Positions 47,398 through 54,796 of a stretch of DNA of 64,000 nucleotides are shown here, piece after piece. Where the stretch lies: NCBI RefSeq assembly GCF_900115265.1, contig NZ_FOVU01000002.1, positions 806,001-870,000 of the forward strand, in the 5' to 3' direction. A program made the translations under genes and the position numbers. Under the pieces are notes generated by a model. That model had not been told where the DNA came from, did no database searches, and saw only the letters and a list, made by a program, of their open reading frames with translations. Numbering within the stretch: position 1 is the stretch's first letter; every line of letters starts with the position of its first letter. This DNA is from Bradyrhizobium sp. Ghvi (GTDB lineage: Bacteria > Pseudomonadota > Alphaproteobacteria > Rhizobiales > Xanthobacteraceae).

Positions 47398-48777
47398 TCA
47401 GCTTCGAAGAGCGGAGGCGCCCTCCTCCGCCAGCCTGAACCGCAGCGTGAACTCGGCGCCGCCGCCGGGGAGATTGTCCACCACAACCGTCGCGGCGTGG
47501 TCGTCGGCGACGCCGCGCACGATCGAAAGGCCAAGGCCCGCGCCGTCGCTGCGCTGGCGATCCCTGCGCCAGAAACGCTGAAAGATCAGCTCGCGCTCGG
47601 CCTCGGCAACGCCGGGACCGCAGTCGCGCACGCGCACCGAACCGTCCTCACCGACCTCGACGTCGACCGAGGTGTCCCTCGCGGTGAACTTGACGGCGTT
47701 TTCGGCGAGGTTGAACACCGCGCGCTGAAGCATTTCGGAATTGCCATGGATCATCACCGGGGCCTCGGCACCCTTGAGTGCGATGTCCTTGTGCTGGGCG
47801 ATCGCGAGCGGCGCGATCGACCCGACCACCTCGGCACAGACGGCGCGCAAGTCCGCGGTCTCGCCCGGATCGAGCACAAGCGTGTCGAGCTCGGCGATCT
47901 CCAGGAGCTGGGCGACGATCCGGCTCATTCCTTCGATATCGTCATGCAGCGCCTGCCGCGCGGCAGTATCGCCGAGCGTTTCGATCCGGGTGCGCAGGAT
48001 CGCGAGTGGCGTGCGCAATTGATGGGCGGCGTCCGCCGTGAACTGGCGTTGCACGCGAAAGCCGTCCTCGAGGCGATCGAGTGCCTGGTTGACGGCCGTG
48101 ACGAGCGGCACGATCTCGCGCGGAATCTGCTCCGTCGGCAGGCGAATGTCGGTGCGAGCAGGGCCGATGGCGCTCGCCTTCTCCGAGGCTTGCCAGAGCG
48201 GCGCGATCGCGCGGCGGAAGATGATGATATCGGTGGCGAGCAGGACCAGAAGAATGGGAATAGTGATCCACCCGACCCGGCGGAAGAAGTTCGATACGAT
48301 GTCGTCGGTAATGACGTCGCGATGGGACAGGTCTTCCGCCACTTGAATGCGAACCGTAGTGTCACCGATCGTCTGGGTCACGCCGGCACCGGAAATCGAA
48401 TCTGATTCGACGCTCCCGGTCTTCTTGTGCGACGAGAACAGCAGCCGACCGTCGGCATCGCGGATGTCGTACTGGTAGCGGCCATAGGCTTCCGAATAGA
48501 GACCGCGAAGGCTGTCGGGCAGATTGAACGTCACCGTGCCGTCCGGCCGGACAGCGATGCGCTCGGCCAGCGTCTCGGCCTGGGCTCGCATCGCGGCGCG
48601 ATGCAGCTGGTCGATCTCTGAGTTCAAAAGCCAGAACAGGACCAGCGGCAGGAAGATCGCAACCACCGCGACCGCGATGATGTGCAGGAACACGATGCGC
48701 GAGATCAGCGATTTGAACGATGGCGACCTCACCCTAGGCCACCGATGGGATCCGTTCTGGGATCCGGTTCGGGCCAC
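47398..48777 (-). CDS. Two-component sensor histidine kinase (TctE/QseC-like)
   Basis: A 459-residue kinase from GTG 48777, 1 base after the response regulator stop. Two membrane helices (about residues 25-55 and 170-195) flank a ~115-residue periplasmic sensor. The phosphorylation site is FTADAAHQLRTPLAILRTRI; the ATPase has NLAENAVKFT, RDCGPGVAEAE and SDGAGLGLSIVRGVADDHAA. The HAMP-like region follows the second helix. It likely senses a periplasmic carboxylate or peptide signal and acts on the adjacent regulator. Confidence 0.92.
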   Translation of the reverse strand: MARTGSQNGSHRWPRVRSPSFKSLISRIVFLHIIAVAVVAIFLPLVLFWLLNSEIDQLHRAAMRAQAETLAERIAVRPDGTVTFNLPDSLRGLYSEAYGRYQYDIRDADGRLLFSSHKKTGSVESDSISGAGVTQTIGDTTVRIQVAEDLSHRDVITDDIVSNFFRRVGWITIPILLVLLATDIIIFRRAIAPLWQASEKASAIGPARTDIRLPTEQIPREIVPLVTAVNQALDRLEDGFRVQRQFTADAAHQLRTPLAILRTRIETLGDTAARQALHDDIEGMSRIVAQLLEIAELDTLVLDPGETADLRAVCAEVVGSIAPLAIAQHKDIALKGAEAPVMIHGNSEMLQRAVFNLAENAVKFTARDTSVDVEVGEDGSVRVRDCGPGVAEAERELIFQRFWRRDRQRSDGAGLGLSIVRGVADDHAATVVVDNLPGGGAEFTLRFRLAEEGASALRS

Positions 48778-48778
48778 G

Positions 48779-49453
48779 CTATTTCTCCTCGGCCATCATG
48801 TAGCCGACGCCGCGGATGGTGTGGATCACGACCTTGGCGCCATGTTCAGCGAGTTGCTTGCGCAGCCGGGAAACATAGACCTCGACCGCATTGGAGGCGA
48901 CCTCGCCCTCGAGCCCGAAGATGTGATCTTCGACGTTCTTCTTCGACACCACACGCCCCTGCCGGCGCAGCAGGATTTCCAGCACCGAGGCCTCGCGCGA
49001 GGAGATGATCCGCGGCTTGTCGTCGACGAAGATCTGGCGGCTCTCGGTGTCGTAGACGAGATTGGCGAGCCGCAGCGATCGGCCGAGCAATTGGCCCGGA
49101 CGGCGCAGGATCGCCTCGAGCCGCGCCACCAGCTCCTCCATGGCGAACGGTTTTGCGAGGTAGTCGTCGGCGCCGCTGCGCAGGCCGTTGACGCGATCCT
49201 GCAGCCCGCCGCGCGCGGTCAGCACCAGCACCGGCAGCGGCTCCATCTGCCGTCGCAGTTCGCGCAGCACCGACAGGCCGTCACCGTCGGGCAGGCCGAG
49301 GTCGAGGATCATCGCGGCATAGCCGACATTGTGCACCGCCTGGCGCGCCTCCTCGGCGCTGGCAACGATATCGCTCTCGTAGCCCGCCCCCGCCAGTCCG
49401 CTGGCCACGAGCCGCGAGAGCTCGGCATTGTCTTCGACGATCAGAAGGCGCAT
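48779..49453 (-). CDS. OmpR-family response regulator (TctD-like)
   Basis: A 224-residue regulator from ATG 49453; the longer frame to 49645 is rejected. The receiver domain has LIVEDNAELSRLVASGLAGA, the phospho-acceptor Asp in AAMILDLGLPDGDGLSVLRE, and the conserved lysine in DDYLAKPFAMEELVARL. The winged-helix output domain ends with AVEVYVSRLRKQLAEHG and IRGVGYMM. The closest style is TctD/QseB. With the partner kinase it probably controls the flanking TRAP transporter (inference). Confidence 0.93.
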   Translation of the reverse strand: MRLLIVEDNAELSRLVASGLAGAGYESDIVASAEEARQAVHNVGYAAMILDLGLPDGDGLSVLRELRRQMEPLPVLVLTARGGLQDRVNGLRSGADDYLAKPFAMEELVARLEAILRRPGQLLGRSLRLANLVYDTESRQIFVDDKPRIISSREASVLEILLRRQGRVVSKKNVEDHIFGLEGEVASNAVEVYVSRLRKQLAEHGAKVVIHTIRGVGYMMAEEK

Positions 49454-49692
49454 CGCATTCCCGGCCGGATGTTCCGGTGTCATCCTACGGCTTAGACCGC
49501 ATCCGCGCTCTCTTCCACCATTCGGGGTGCCCCCGCCAGCGAAAAAGCGCTCGACCGATGCTCGCCCGCCGTTGTCAGCTCCATGTAAGTCAACCGGACT
49601 GGCCTGATCGAGCACCTGTCCACAGCACGCAGCCTTGCGGACCATCAGCTCCTTGTTCTGGAGAACAGAGGAAACCTGCGAGCCGGGCCGAA

Positions 49693-49723
49693 AATGAAAG
49701 AGGCCGCCAACCGAGGCGGCCTC
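49693..49723 (-). terminator. Rho-independent terminator after the peptide genes
   Basis: GAGGCCGCC (49700-49708) pairs with GGCGGCCTC (49715-49723) around 6 bases, and on the minus strand is followed by TTTCATTTT. It sits 30 bases after the stop of the first GG-leader peptide gene. It separates these genes from the response regulator. Confidence 0.75.
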
Positions 49724-49753
49724 TCCTGTCGCAAGCGAGTTTGGAGAACGGGA

Positions 49754-49981
49754 TCAGAGCGGCGGCTGGCCAGGTCCCGAGCCCGGGCCGAACGGGCCGC
49801 GCAGGTTGCCAGGGCCCTGCAAGCCACCAAAGATCAGGCCGCCGACCCACTCGACGGCGCCCTTGATGGCGCTGCCGATGGCGCGGAAGGCGTCGCCGAG
49901 CCAATTGCCACCGACGATCATTTCAAGCTCCGCATCCGTCAGTTCTATGATGTCCGATTTTCCATGTTCCAGGTTCAGCAT
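49754..49981 (-). CDS. Double-glycine-leader peptide (bacteriocin/microcin-like), peptide A
   Basis: A 75-residue precursor with AGGAG 8 bases before its ATG. Residues 1-25 form a double-glycine leader ending ELTDAELEMIVGG, the pattern recognised by C39 peptidase transporters. The mature part would be about 50 residues: an amphipathic, glycine-rich helix NWLGDAFRAIGSAIKGAVEW and VGGLIFGG, then a Gly/Pro tail GPGNLRGPFGPGSGPG. No cysteine is present. The shape matches class II bacteriocins or microcins. It follows peptide B by 51 bases on the same strand. No immunity or export gene is visible beside it. Confidence 0.75.
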   Translation of the reverse strand: MLNLEHGKSDIIELTDAELEMIVGGNWLGDAFRAIGSAIKGAVEWVGGLIFGGLQGPGNLRGPFGPGSGPGQPPL

Positions 49982-50032
49982 TGTGGTCGCTCCTGTTCAG
50001 ATTGTGTGTGTGTCAGAAATGTTGGGGGGGGC

Positions 50033-50212
50033 TTAGCCGTGATAGATGCCACCAGGCAGCCAGGGGTTCGGGCCCATGGGCTGATGGGTGGTGATCTTTC
50101 CATTCACAATCCACGGGCCGATGCAGCCGCCGTCGTCCATGAAGCCGCCGCACACGGCATCCAGTTCACGCTCGTCCAGCTCTTTGTGCTTCCGATTGCT
50201 CTGCTCAGTCAT
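50033..50212 (-). CDS. Double-glycine-leader peptide (bacteriocin/microcin-like), peptide B
   Basis: A 59-residue precursor with GGGAG 6 bases before its ATG. The leader is about 23 residues and ends HKELDERELDAVCGG. The core is 36 residues: FMDDGGCIGPWIVNGKITTH then QPMGPNPWLPGGIYHG. It has one cysteine in the core, and the leader also has one at position -3. The core is rich in Gly, Pro and Trp. It is first in the two-gene unit with peptide A and lies behind the operator at 50273-50323. It could be a bacteriocin half or a modified peptide. Confidence 0.7.
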   Translation of the reverse strand: MTEQSNRKHKELDERELDAVCGGFMDDGGCIGPWIVNGKITTHQPMGPNPWLPGGIYHG

Positions 50213-50272
50213 GTGTGTCTCCCGTTCTGGGAGGGGCCGCCCCCTCTCATCTTGTGATCGCAGGTGTATCGT

Positions 50273-50323
50273 GAGCCGTTCGTTTGCACTGTGATACGCA
50301 TCACGCAGGCAAACGAGCGGCTC
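50273..50323. promoter_or_regulatory. Long inverted repeat enclosing a CRP/FNR-like site, upstream of peptide B
   Basis: GAGCCGTTCGTTTGC (50273-50287) is mirrored by GCAAACGAGCGGCTC (50309-50323) with one mismatch. Between the arms lies TGTGATACGCATCACG, which matches TGTGA-N6-TCAC(A). It starts 60 bases upstream of the peptide B start, in the 338-base gap before the divergent binding-protein gene. No other gene was seen in this gap. Confidence 0.6.
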
Positions 50324-50550
50324 TTGAGCTGTTGTCCCGTCACACTGCGGAGGCACAGCGCAGTTTCGCCATCGGCTCACACCGGCGACACAATGCATTT
50401 GCATCCGCTTCCTGGGGCGAACGGATCGGACGACTTGCGACGAGTTCGTCGCAGTTTGACCCGATTGGTCGAGCCCGCGGTCCTTTCACTCGCGAGCACT
50501 CGTAGATTGCTATAAACAAGCCATTGCACGACAGCCTGCAGCGAGGTCCG

Positions 50551-51522
50551 GTGAGACGACGCGGATTTGTTGGGTTTGCTATAGCAGCATTGGCTTGGCC
50601 GCTTGTTGCCCGCGCCCAAAAGCAGGGTGCAACGCCGCGCGTGATCCAATTGGGACCGGTCAACATTCCTGGACAGATTGACAGAACGAGAGAGCTTCTG
50701 GCCGAACTTGGTTACGTTGAAGGGCGGAATATTCAGCTTGAATTTCGCAACACGGCTGGGAATGCCGACGCGCTGCCTGCCCTCGCAGAGGAAATCGTGC
50801 GAAAGGACCGAGCGGACGTAATCATCGCGATCAGCACGCCTGCTGCTCTGGCGGCGTACAAGGCAACTCAGACAATTCCTATCGTGGCCTTTGCCGCAGT
50901 TGATCCAGTCGCGTCCGGACTGGCGGAGAGCCTCGCTCGTCCGGGGCACAACGTGACCGGCATTGCCGTTTTCTCCGAAGAAACCACCGTCAAGCGGGTC
51001 GAGCTAATGCGGGAGGTTCTTCCGCGGGCCGTTCACCTTGGAACTGTGACGACAAAACTCACGAGCGGCGCAACGAGCCTTACGCCCGTTTTGGAGACCG
51101 GCCGGAAGCTAGGATTCGCGGTTGAAGCGATCAACATCGATGATCCCGCCAATATCGCGAAGATCCTCAGCCCGGAAATCCTCGCCCGATTTGACGGGCT
51201 TGTTTTTGTTCCGGATGTCATACTCAGTGCTCACATGGCCGAAGTCATTGAGGTGGTTGGCCTCAGCAAAATACCTGCAATATTTGCTGCGCCGGATTGG
51301 GTCGCCAATGGCGGCCTCATGTCGTTTGGGCCCGATTTTGCAGATGCAATGCGTCATTTGATTGCACAAGTTGATCGCGTTCTGAAAGGCGCAAAGCCAG
51401 GCGACTTGCCTTTCGAACGGCCCACCAAGTTCGATCTCAGGATCAATCTGCGGATCGCCAAGGCTCTGGGTCTCGAATTGTCTCCAACCCTCCTCGCCCG
51501 CGCCGACGAAGTGATTGAATAG
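50551..51522 (+). CDS. ABC transporter substrate-binding protein (PF04392 type)
   Basis: A 323-residue exported protein from GTG 50551 with GCGAGG just upstream; the TTG at 50524 is also possible. The N-terminus RRRGFVGFAIAALAWPLVAR looks like a Tat or Sec signal ending in ARAQ. It shows PRVIQLGPVNIPGQIDRTRE, EFRNTAGNADALPALAEEIV, PIVAFAAVDPVASGLAESLA, and ends RADEVIE. This matches ABC_sub_bind (TrpX/YckB-like) proteins, common and often orphan in Bradyrhizobium. No permease or ATPase is adjacent. Its base composition looks lower in GC than its neighbours, which may reflect transfer. Confidence 0.88.
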   Translation: MRRRGFVGFAIAALAWPLVARAQKQGATPRVIQLGPVNIPGQIDRTRELLAELGYVEGRNIQLEFRNTAGNADALPALAEEIVRKDRADVIIAISTPAALAAYKATQTIPIVAFAAVDPVASGLAESLARPGHNVTGIAVFSEETTVKRVELMREVLPRAVHLGTVTTKLTSGATSLTPVLETGRKLGFAVEAINIDDPANIAKILSPEILARFDGLVFVPDVILSAHMAEVIEVVGLSKIPAIFAAPDWVANGGLMSFGPDFADAMRHLIAQVDRVLKGAKPGDLPFERPTKFDLRINLRIAKALGLELSPTLLARADEVIE

Positions 51523-51587
51523 CCAGAAATGGAATGTCTGTTTGAGTCCGTCTCTCGTTGCCCAGCAAAGGGGCAATGCTAACCGCG

Positions 51588-51938
51588 CTAATCGTGCACG
51601 GGACGCTGCCTCTGAAAAGCGGCTCTCAGCTCAGCGCATTGCTCGCTCGTAGCGCCCTGCCCCGCCTCTGCCCGGCTTGTCGGCAAGTCCATGTAAGCAA
51701 TCGGCTCATCGAACTGGCTCACCGTAAAGTCGTATCGCCGTCCATCGATCCGATTGTAGAAATGATCGCCAGCCGGCAGTGGTGTCTTCAGCAAGTCGCC
51801 GCCGAAGAGTTCGTGAACGAGCAATGCCGTGACGTTGCATTGTCCGGCCGCTGGATTGTCTGGTGTCCATTGCCTAGCCGTCGACAACGACCATGCCTTG
51901 CGGAGCACTCGTTGAACCTCGTCGGGATCGAAGCTCAT
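51588..51938 (-). CDS. YunG-like protein
   Basis: A 116-residue protein from ATG 51938 with AGGA 7 bases upstream. The pattern TPDNPAAGQCNVTALLVHEL and GGDLLKTPLPAGDHFYNRID followed by GRRYDFTVSQF is that of the YunG family, whose members have a conserved QC pair and are of unknown function. It stands alone, convergent with the binding-protein gene. Confidence 0.75.
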   Translation of the reverse strand: MSFDPDEVQRVLRKAWSLSTARQWTPDNPAAGQCNVTALLVHELFGGDLLKTPLPAGDHFYNRIDGRRYDFTVSQFDEPIAYMDLPTSRAEAGQGATSEQCAELRAAFQRQRPVHD

Positions 51939-51968
51939 CATCACTTCCTGTCCGTGGGGTACGCCATG

Positions 51969-51996
51969 ACAAAACCCCGGAGCCTGCGCTCCGGGG
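51969..51996 (-). terminator. Terminator after dctP1
   Basis: CCCCGGAGC pairs with GCTCCGGGG around 4 bases, followed on the minus strand by TTTTGT. It is 24 bases past the dctP1 stop. Confidence 0.8.
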
Positions 51997-52019
51997 CCAA
52001 AATCGCGAGACCGACGCCC

Positions 52020-53108
52020 TCAGCTCTGCGCGTGACGCGCCATGAAGCTGTCGTAGGCGAGCTCGGCCACCTGGAACCACGCATAGTCGTTGTTCGAGAA
52101 GGTCGTCAGCGACTCGTAGACCTTCTTGAAGTTCGGGTTGGTGCTGGCGATCTCGCTGTGCAGCTCCTTCGCCGCCTTGAACGAGGCCTCCATAACTTCC
52201 GGCGGGAAGGCATGCAGCTTTGTACCGCCAGCGAGCAAGCGGCGCAGCGCCTGCGGATTGGCTTGATCGTACTTGGCCATCATCCAGTTGTTGGACATGT
52301 GGCCAGCCTGCTCGAGAACCGATTGATAGTATTTCGGCAGGGCGTTCCACTTATCGAGATTGACGAAAGCGAGCAGTATCGGACCGCCCTCCCACCATCC
52401 CGGATAGTAGTAGTGCGGCGCGACCTTGTAGAAGCCGAGCTTCTCGTCGTCATAGGGGCCGACCCACTCAGCGCCGTCGATCGTACCCTTTTCGAGCGCG
52501 GGATAGATGTCGCCGCCGGCGATCTGCTGCGGCACCGCACCGAGCTTGGCCAGCACCTTTCCAGCGAAGCCACCGATGCGGAACTTCAGTCCCTTCAGGT
52601 CATTGACCGTCTTGATCTCCTTGCGGAACCAGCCGCCCATCTGGCAGCCGGTGTTGCCGGCCAGCAGCGAGGTGACGTTGTAGCTCTTGTAGAACTCGTT
52701 GAGGACTTCCTTGCCGCCGCCCAGCATGTACCAGGCCTGGTTGACACGCATATTGGGACCGAAGGGCACCGACGAACCGAAGGTGAAGGTCGGGTCCTTG
52801 CCGAAATAGTAGTAGGAGGCGGTGTGGCCGATTTCGCAAGTGCCGTTCTGCACGGCGTCCAGCACTTGAAGGCCCGGCACGATTTCGCCACCGGCGAAGG
52901 TCTGGATTTGGAATTTGTTGTCGGTCGCCTCGGCCACAGCCTTGGCCATCATCTCGGCGCCTCCATAGAGCGTGTCGAGCGATTTCGGCCAGCTCGTCGG
53001 CATGCGCCATTTGATTTCCGGCATCGATTGCGCGATCGCCGGAGCCGCGAGCGTGGCAGCACCGGCCGCACCAAGTCCTGTGACTTTGATGAAGTCTCTT
53101 CTCTTCAT
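52020..53108 (-). CDS. dctP: TRAP transporter substrate-binding protein, paralogue 1 (TakP-like)
   Basis: A 362-residue periplasmic protein with a Tat-type signal (MKRRDFIKVTGLGAAGAATL, cleavage after AIAQ). Matching family blocks are PTSWPKSLDTLYGGAEMMAK, AGEIVPGLQVLDAVQNGTCE, GGDIYPALEKGTIDGAEWVG and PYDDEKLGFYKVAPHYYYPG. These are typical of TakP/DctP-type proteins that bind 2-oxo acids or lactate-like carboxylates, often with a metal ion. It is one of two paralogues; the partner permeases are probably the dctQM genes at 43.6-45.9 kb. Confidence 0.93.
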   Translation of the reverse strand: MKRRDFIKVTGLGAAGAATLAAPAIAQSMPEIKWRMPTSWPKSLDTLYGGAEMMAKAVAEATDNKFQIQTFAGGEIVPGLQVLDAVQNGTCEIGHTASYYYFGKDPTFTFGSSVPFGPNMRVNQAWYMLGGGKEVLNEFYKSYNVTSLLAGNTGCQMGGWFRKEIKTVNDLKGLKFRIGGFAGKVLAKLGAVPQQIAGGDIYPALEKGTIDGAEWVGPYDDEKLGFYKVAPHYYYPGWWEGGPILLAFVNLDKWNALPKYYQSVLEQAGHMSNNWMMAKYDQANPQALRRLLAGGTKLHAFPPEVMEASFKAAKELHSEIASTNPNFKKVYESLTTFSNNDYAWFQVAELAYDSFMARHAQS

Positions 53109-53214
53109 GATGTCCTGCCCTGATGGGTTGTGATTGTGAGCCTTCTTGCCGAGGCTTGGAGCGCAGCATGACCCAAGGTTTCAGGGATTTCCACCGTGAT
53201 CGCACTGCGGCAAA

Positions 53215-53246
53215 GAAAAAGCCCGGCCTCGCGAGCGGGGCCGGGC
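53215..53246 (-). terminator. Second terminator-like hairpin between the dctP paralogues
   Basis: GCCCGGCC (53221-53228) pairs with GGCCGGGC (53239-53246) around an 10-base loop, with AAAAA on the left giving a T run on the minus strand. It is nearly the same as the hairpin at 53453-53483, 240 bases upstream. Confidence 0.65.
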
Positions 53247-53452
53247 CATTTCGTCCTACGACTTAAGCCGTAGACCCGTACGCGCCGAAGCTCTTCGTCA
53301 AACGATTTACGCCGCGACAGGATTTCGGATTAAGCGATCATGAGACCATGCCCCTGTTTTGCCCGACGTGTCAATCGAGCCTGGGAGAGCCTGCCTCTAC
53401 TGTGCATGGGGTTGTTTTGCGGATTTTGAATGTGCCCGTCACGGCGCTCATG
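53247..53452. other. Region between two similar terminators, likely dispersed repeat
   Basis: No gene longer than about 25 codons is convincing. The stretch CATGCCCCTGTTTTGCCCGA at about 53347-53366 matches a sequence I remember from many Bradyrhizobium intergenic regions. A short minus-strand RNA ending at the 53215-53246 hairpin is possible. Confidence 0.35.
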
Positions 53453-53483
53453 AAAAAGCCCGGCCTCGTGAACGAGGCCGGGC
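53453..53483 (-). terminator. Terminator after dctP2
   Basis: GCCCGGCCTCGT pairs with ACGAGGCCGGGC over 12 bases around GA, followed on the minus strand by TTTTT. It is 29 bases past the dctP2 stop. Confidence 0.85.
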
Positions 53484-53511
53484 CATTCGGTCTGACGGCG
53501 TGAGCCGAAGA

Positions 53512-54603
53512 TCAGCCGCGGGTGCGCGAGCGGATCATGAAGCTGTCGTAGGTATATTCGGCGACCTGCCACCACAGATACTCGTCGGAGCGGTAGGCCT
53601 GCATGGCGTCGATCGACTTCTTGAAGTCGGCGTTCTTGGCCGAGATCTCGCCCCACAGCTCGTTGGTCGCCTTGAGGCAGGCTTCCAGAACTTCGTTGGT
53701 GAAAGGACGAAGCTGGGTGCCGCCGGCGACCAGGCGCTTCAGCGCCGACGGGTTCTGCATGTCGTAGCGCGCGGCCATCCAGCTGTTGGCGTTGGCCGTC
53801 GCGTTGGTGAGGATCGCCTGGTAGTTCTTCGGCAGCGAATTCCACTTTTCCAGATTGGCGAAGGCATGGACCATCGGACCGCCTTCCCAGAAGCCCGGAT
53901 AGTAATAGTACTTCGCAACCTTGGCGAAGCCGAGCTTCTCGTCATCGTAGGGGCCGACCCACTCGGCCGCGTCGATGGTGCCCTTTTCCAGCGCCGGATA
54001 GATGTCGCCGCCGCCGAGCTGCTGCGGCACCACGCCGACCTTCTGAAGCACCTGACCGGCGATGCCGCCGATGCGGAATTTCAAGCCGGACAGATCAGCA
54101 ACGGTCTTGATCTCCTTGCGGAACCAGCCGCCCATCTGGGTGCCGGTATTGCCGCAGGCGAAGCCGATCACGTTCGACTTCTTGAAGAACTCGTTGCCGA
54201 GCTCCTGGCCGCCGCCCTGGTACCACCAGGAGTTCTGCTGGCGCGCGTTGAGGCCGAACGGCACCGACGCGTAGATCGCGAAGGTCGGGTCCTTGCCGAC
54301 ATAGTAGTACGAGACGGTGTGGCACATCTCGACGGTGCCGTTCGAGGTCGCATCGAGCGCCTGCAACGGCGGAACGATCTCGCCGCCGGCGAACACCTGG
54401 ATCTGGAACTTGTTGTCGGTCATCTCGGCGACGTACTTCGCCACCTGCTCGCCACCGCCATAGATGGTGTCGAGCGACTTCGGGAAGCTCGACGTCATGC
54501 GCCACTTGATCTCGGGCGAGGACTGCGCAATCGCCGGCGAGGCCACCGCGGCTGATGCCGCCGCGCCCGCTGCCGACACTTTCAGAAAATCACGACGCTT
54601 CAT
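53512..54603 (-). CDS. dctP: TRAP transporter substrate-binding protein, paralogue 2 (TakP-like)
   Basis: A 363-residue protein from ATG 54603 with GGAGAG 8 bases upstream. The Tat-type signal is MKRRDFLKVSAAGAAASAAV, cleaved after AIAQ. The same family blocks as paralogue 1 occur: SSFPKSLDTIYGGGEQVAKY, AGGEIVPPLQALDATSNGTV, GGDIYPALEKGTIDAAEWVG and PYDDEKLGFAKVAKYYYYPG. The two proteins are clearly duplicates of one gene, but each has its own terminator. Differences in the middle segment may reflect different ligands. Confidence 0.93.
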   Translation of the reverse strand: MKRRDFLKVSAAGAAASAAVASPAIAQSSPEIKWRMTSSFPKSLDTIYGGGEQVAKYVAEMTDNKFQIQVFAGGEIVPPLQALDATSNGTVEMCHTVSYYYVGKDPTFAIYASVPFGLNARQQNSWWYQGGGQELGNEFFKKSNVIGFACGNTGTQMGGWFRKEIKTVADLSGLKFRIGGIAGQVLQKVGVVPQQLGGGDIYPALEKGTIDAAEWVGPYDDEKLGFAKVAKYYYYPGFWEGGPMVHAFANLEKWNSLPKNYQAILTNATANANSWMAARYDMQNPSALKRLVAGGTQLRPFTNEVLEACLKATNELWGEISAKNADFKKSIDAMQAYRSDEYLWWQVAEYTYDSFMIRSRTRG

Positions 54604-54796
54604 CTTCAGGTCTCTCCTTGCTGGGGTGTTTCCCCTAACTTCCTCTCGACGGCCGCTCGTTCCGGCGACGCGATCCTGATGCGTCAAACCGAAGGGGCTT
54701 CGCTGCCGTGGCGTTTAACACGGAAGCCACTTGCGCGGAACGCGACAATGGCATGACGGGGGTCGACGAAAGTCGCATGTCCCCAGACATTGGGCT

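Noticed and set aside
51558..53123. 521-codon open frame antisense to the YunG-like gene and dctP1
   Set aside because: Shadow of two real genes; unlikely composition and no ribosome site.
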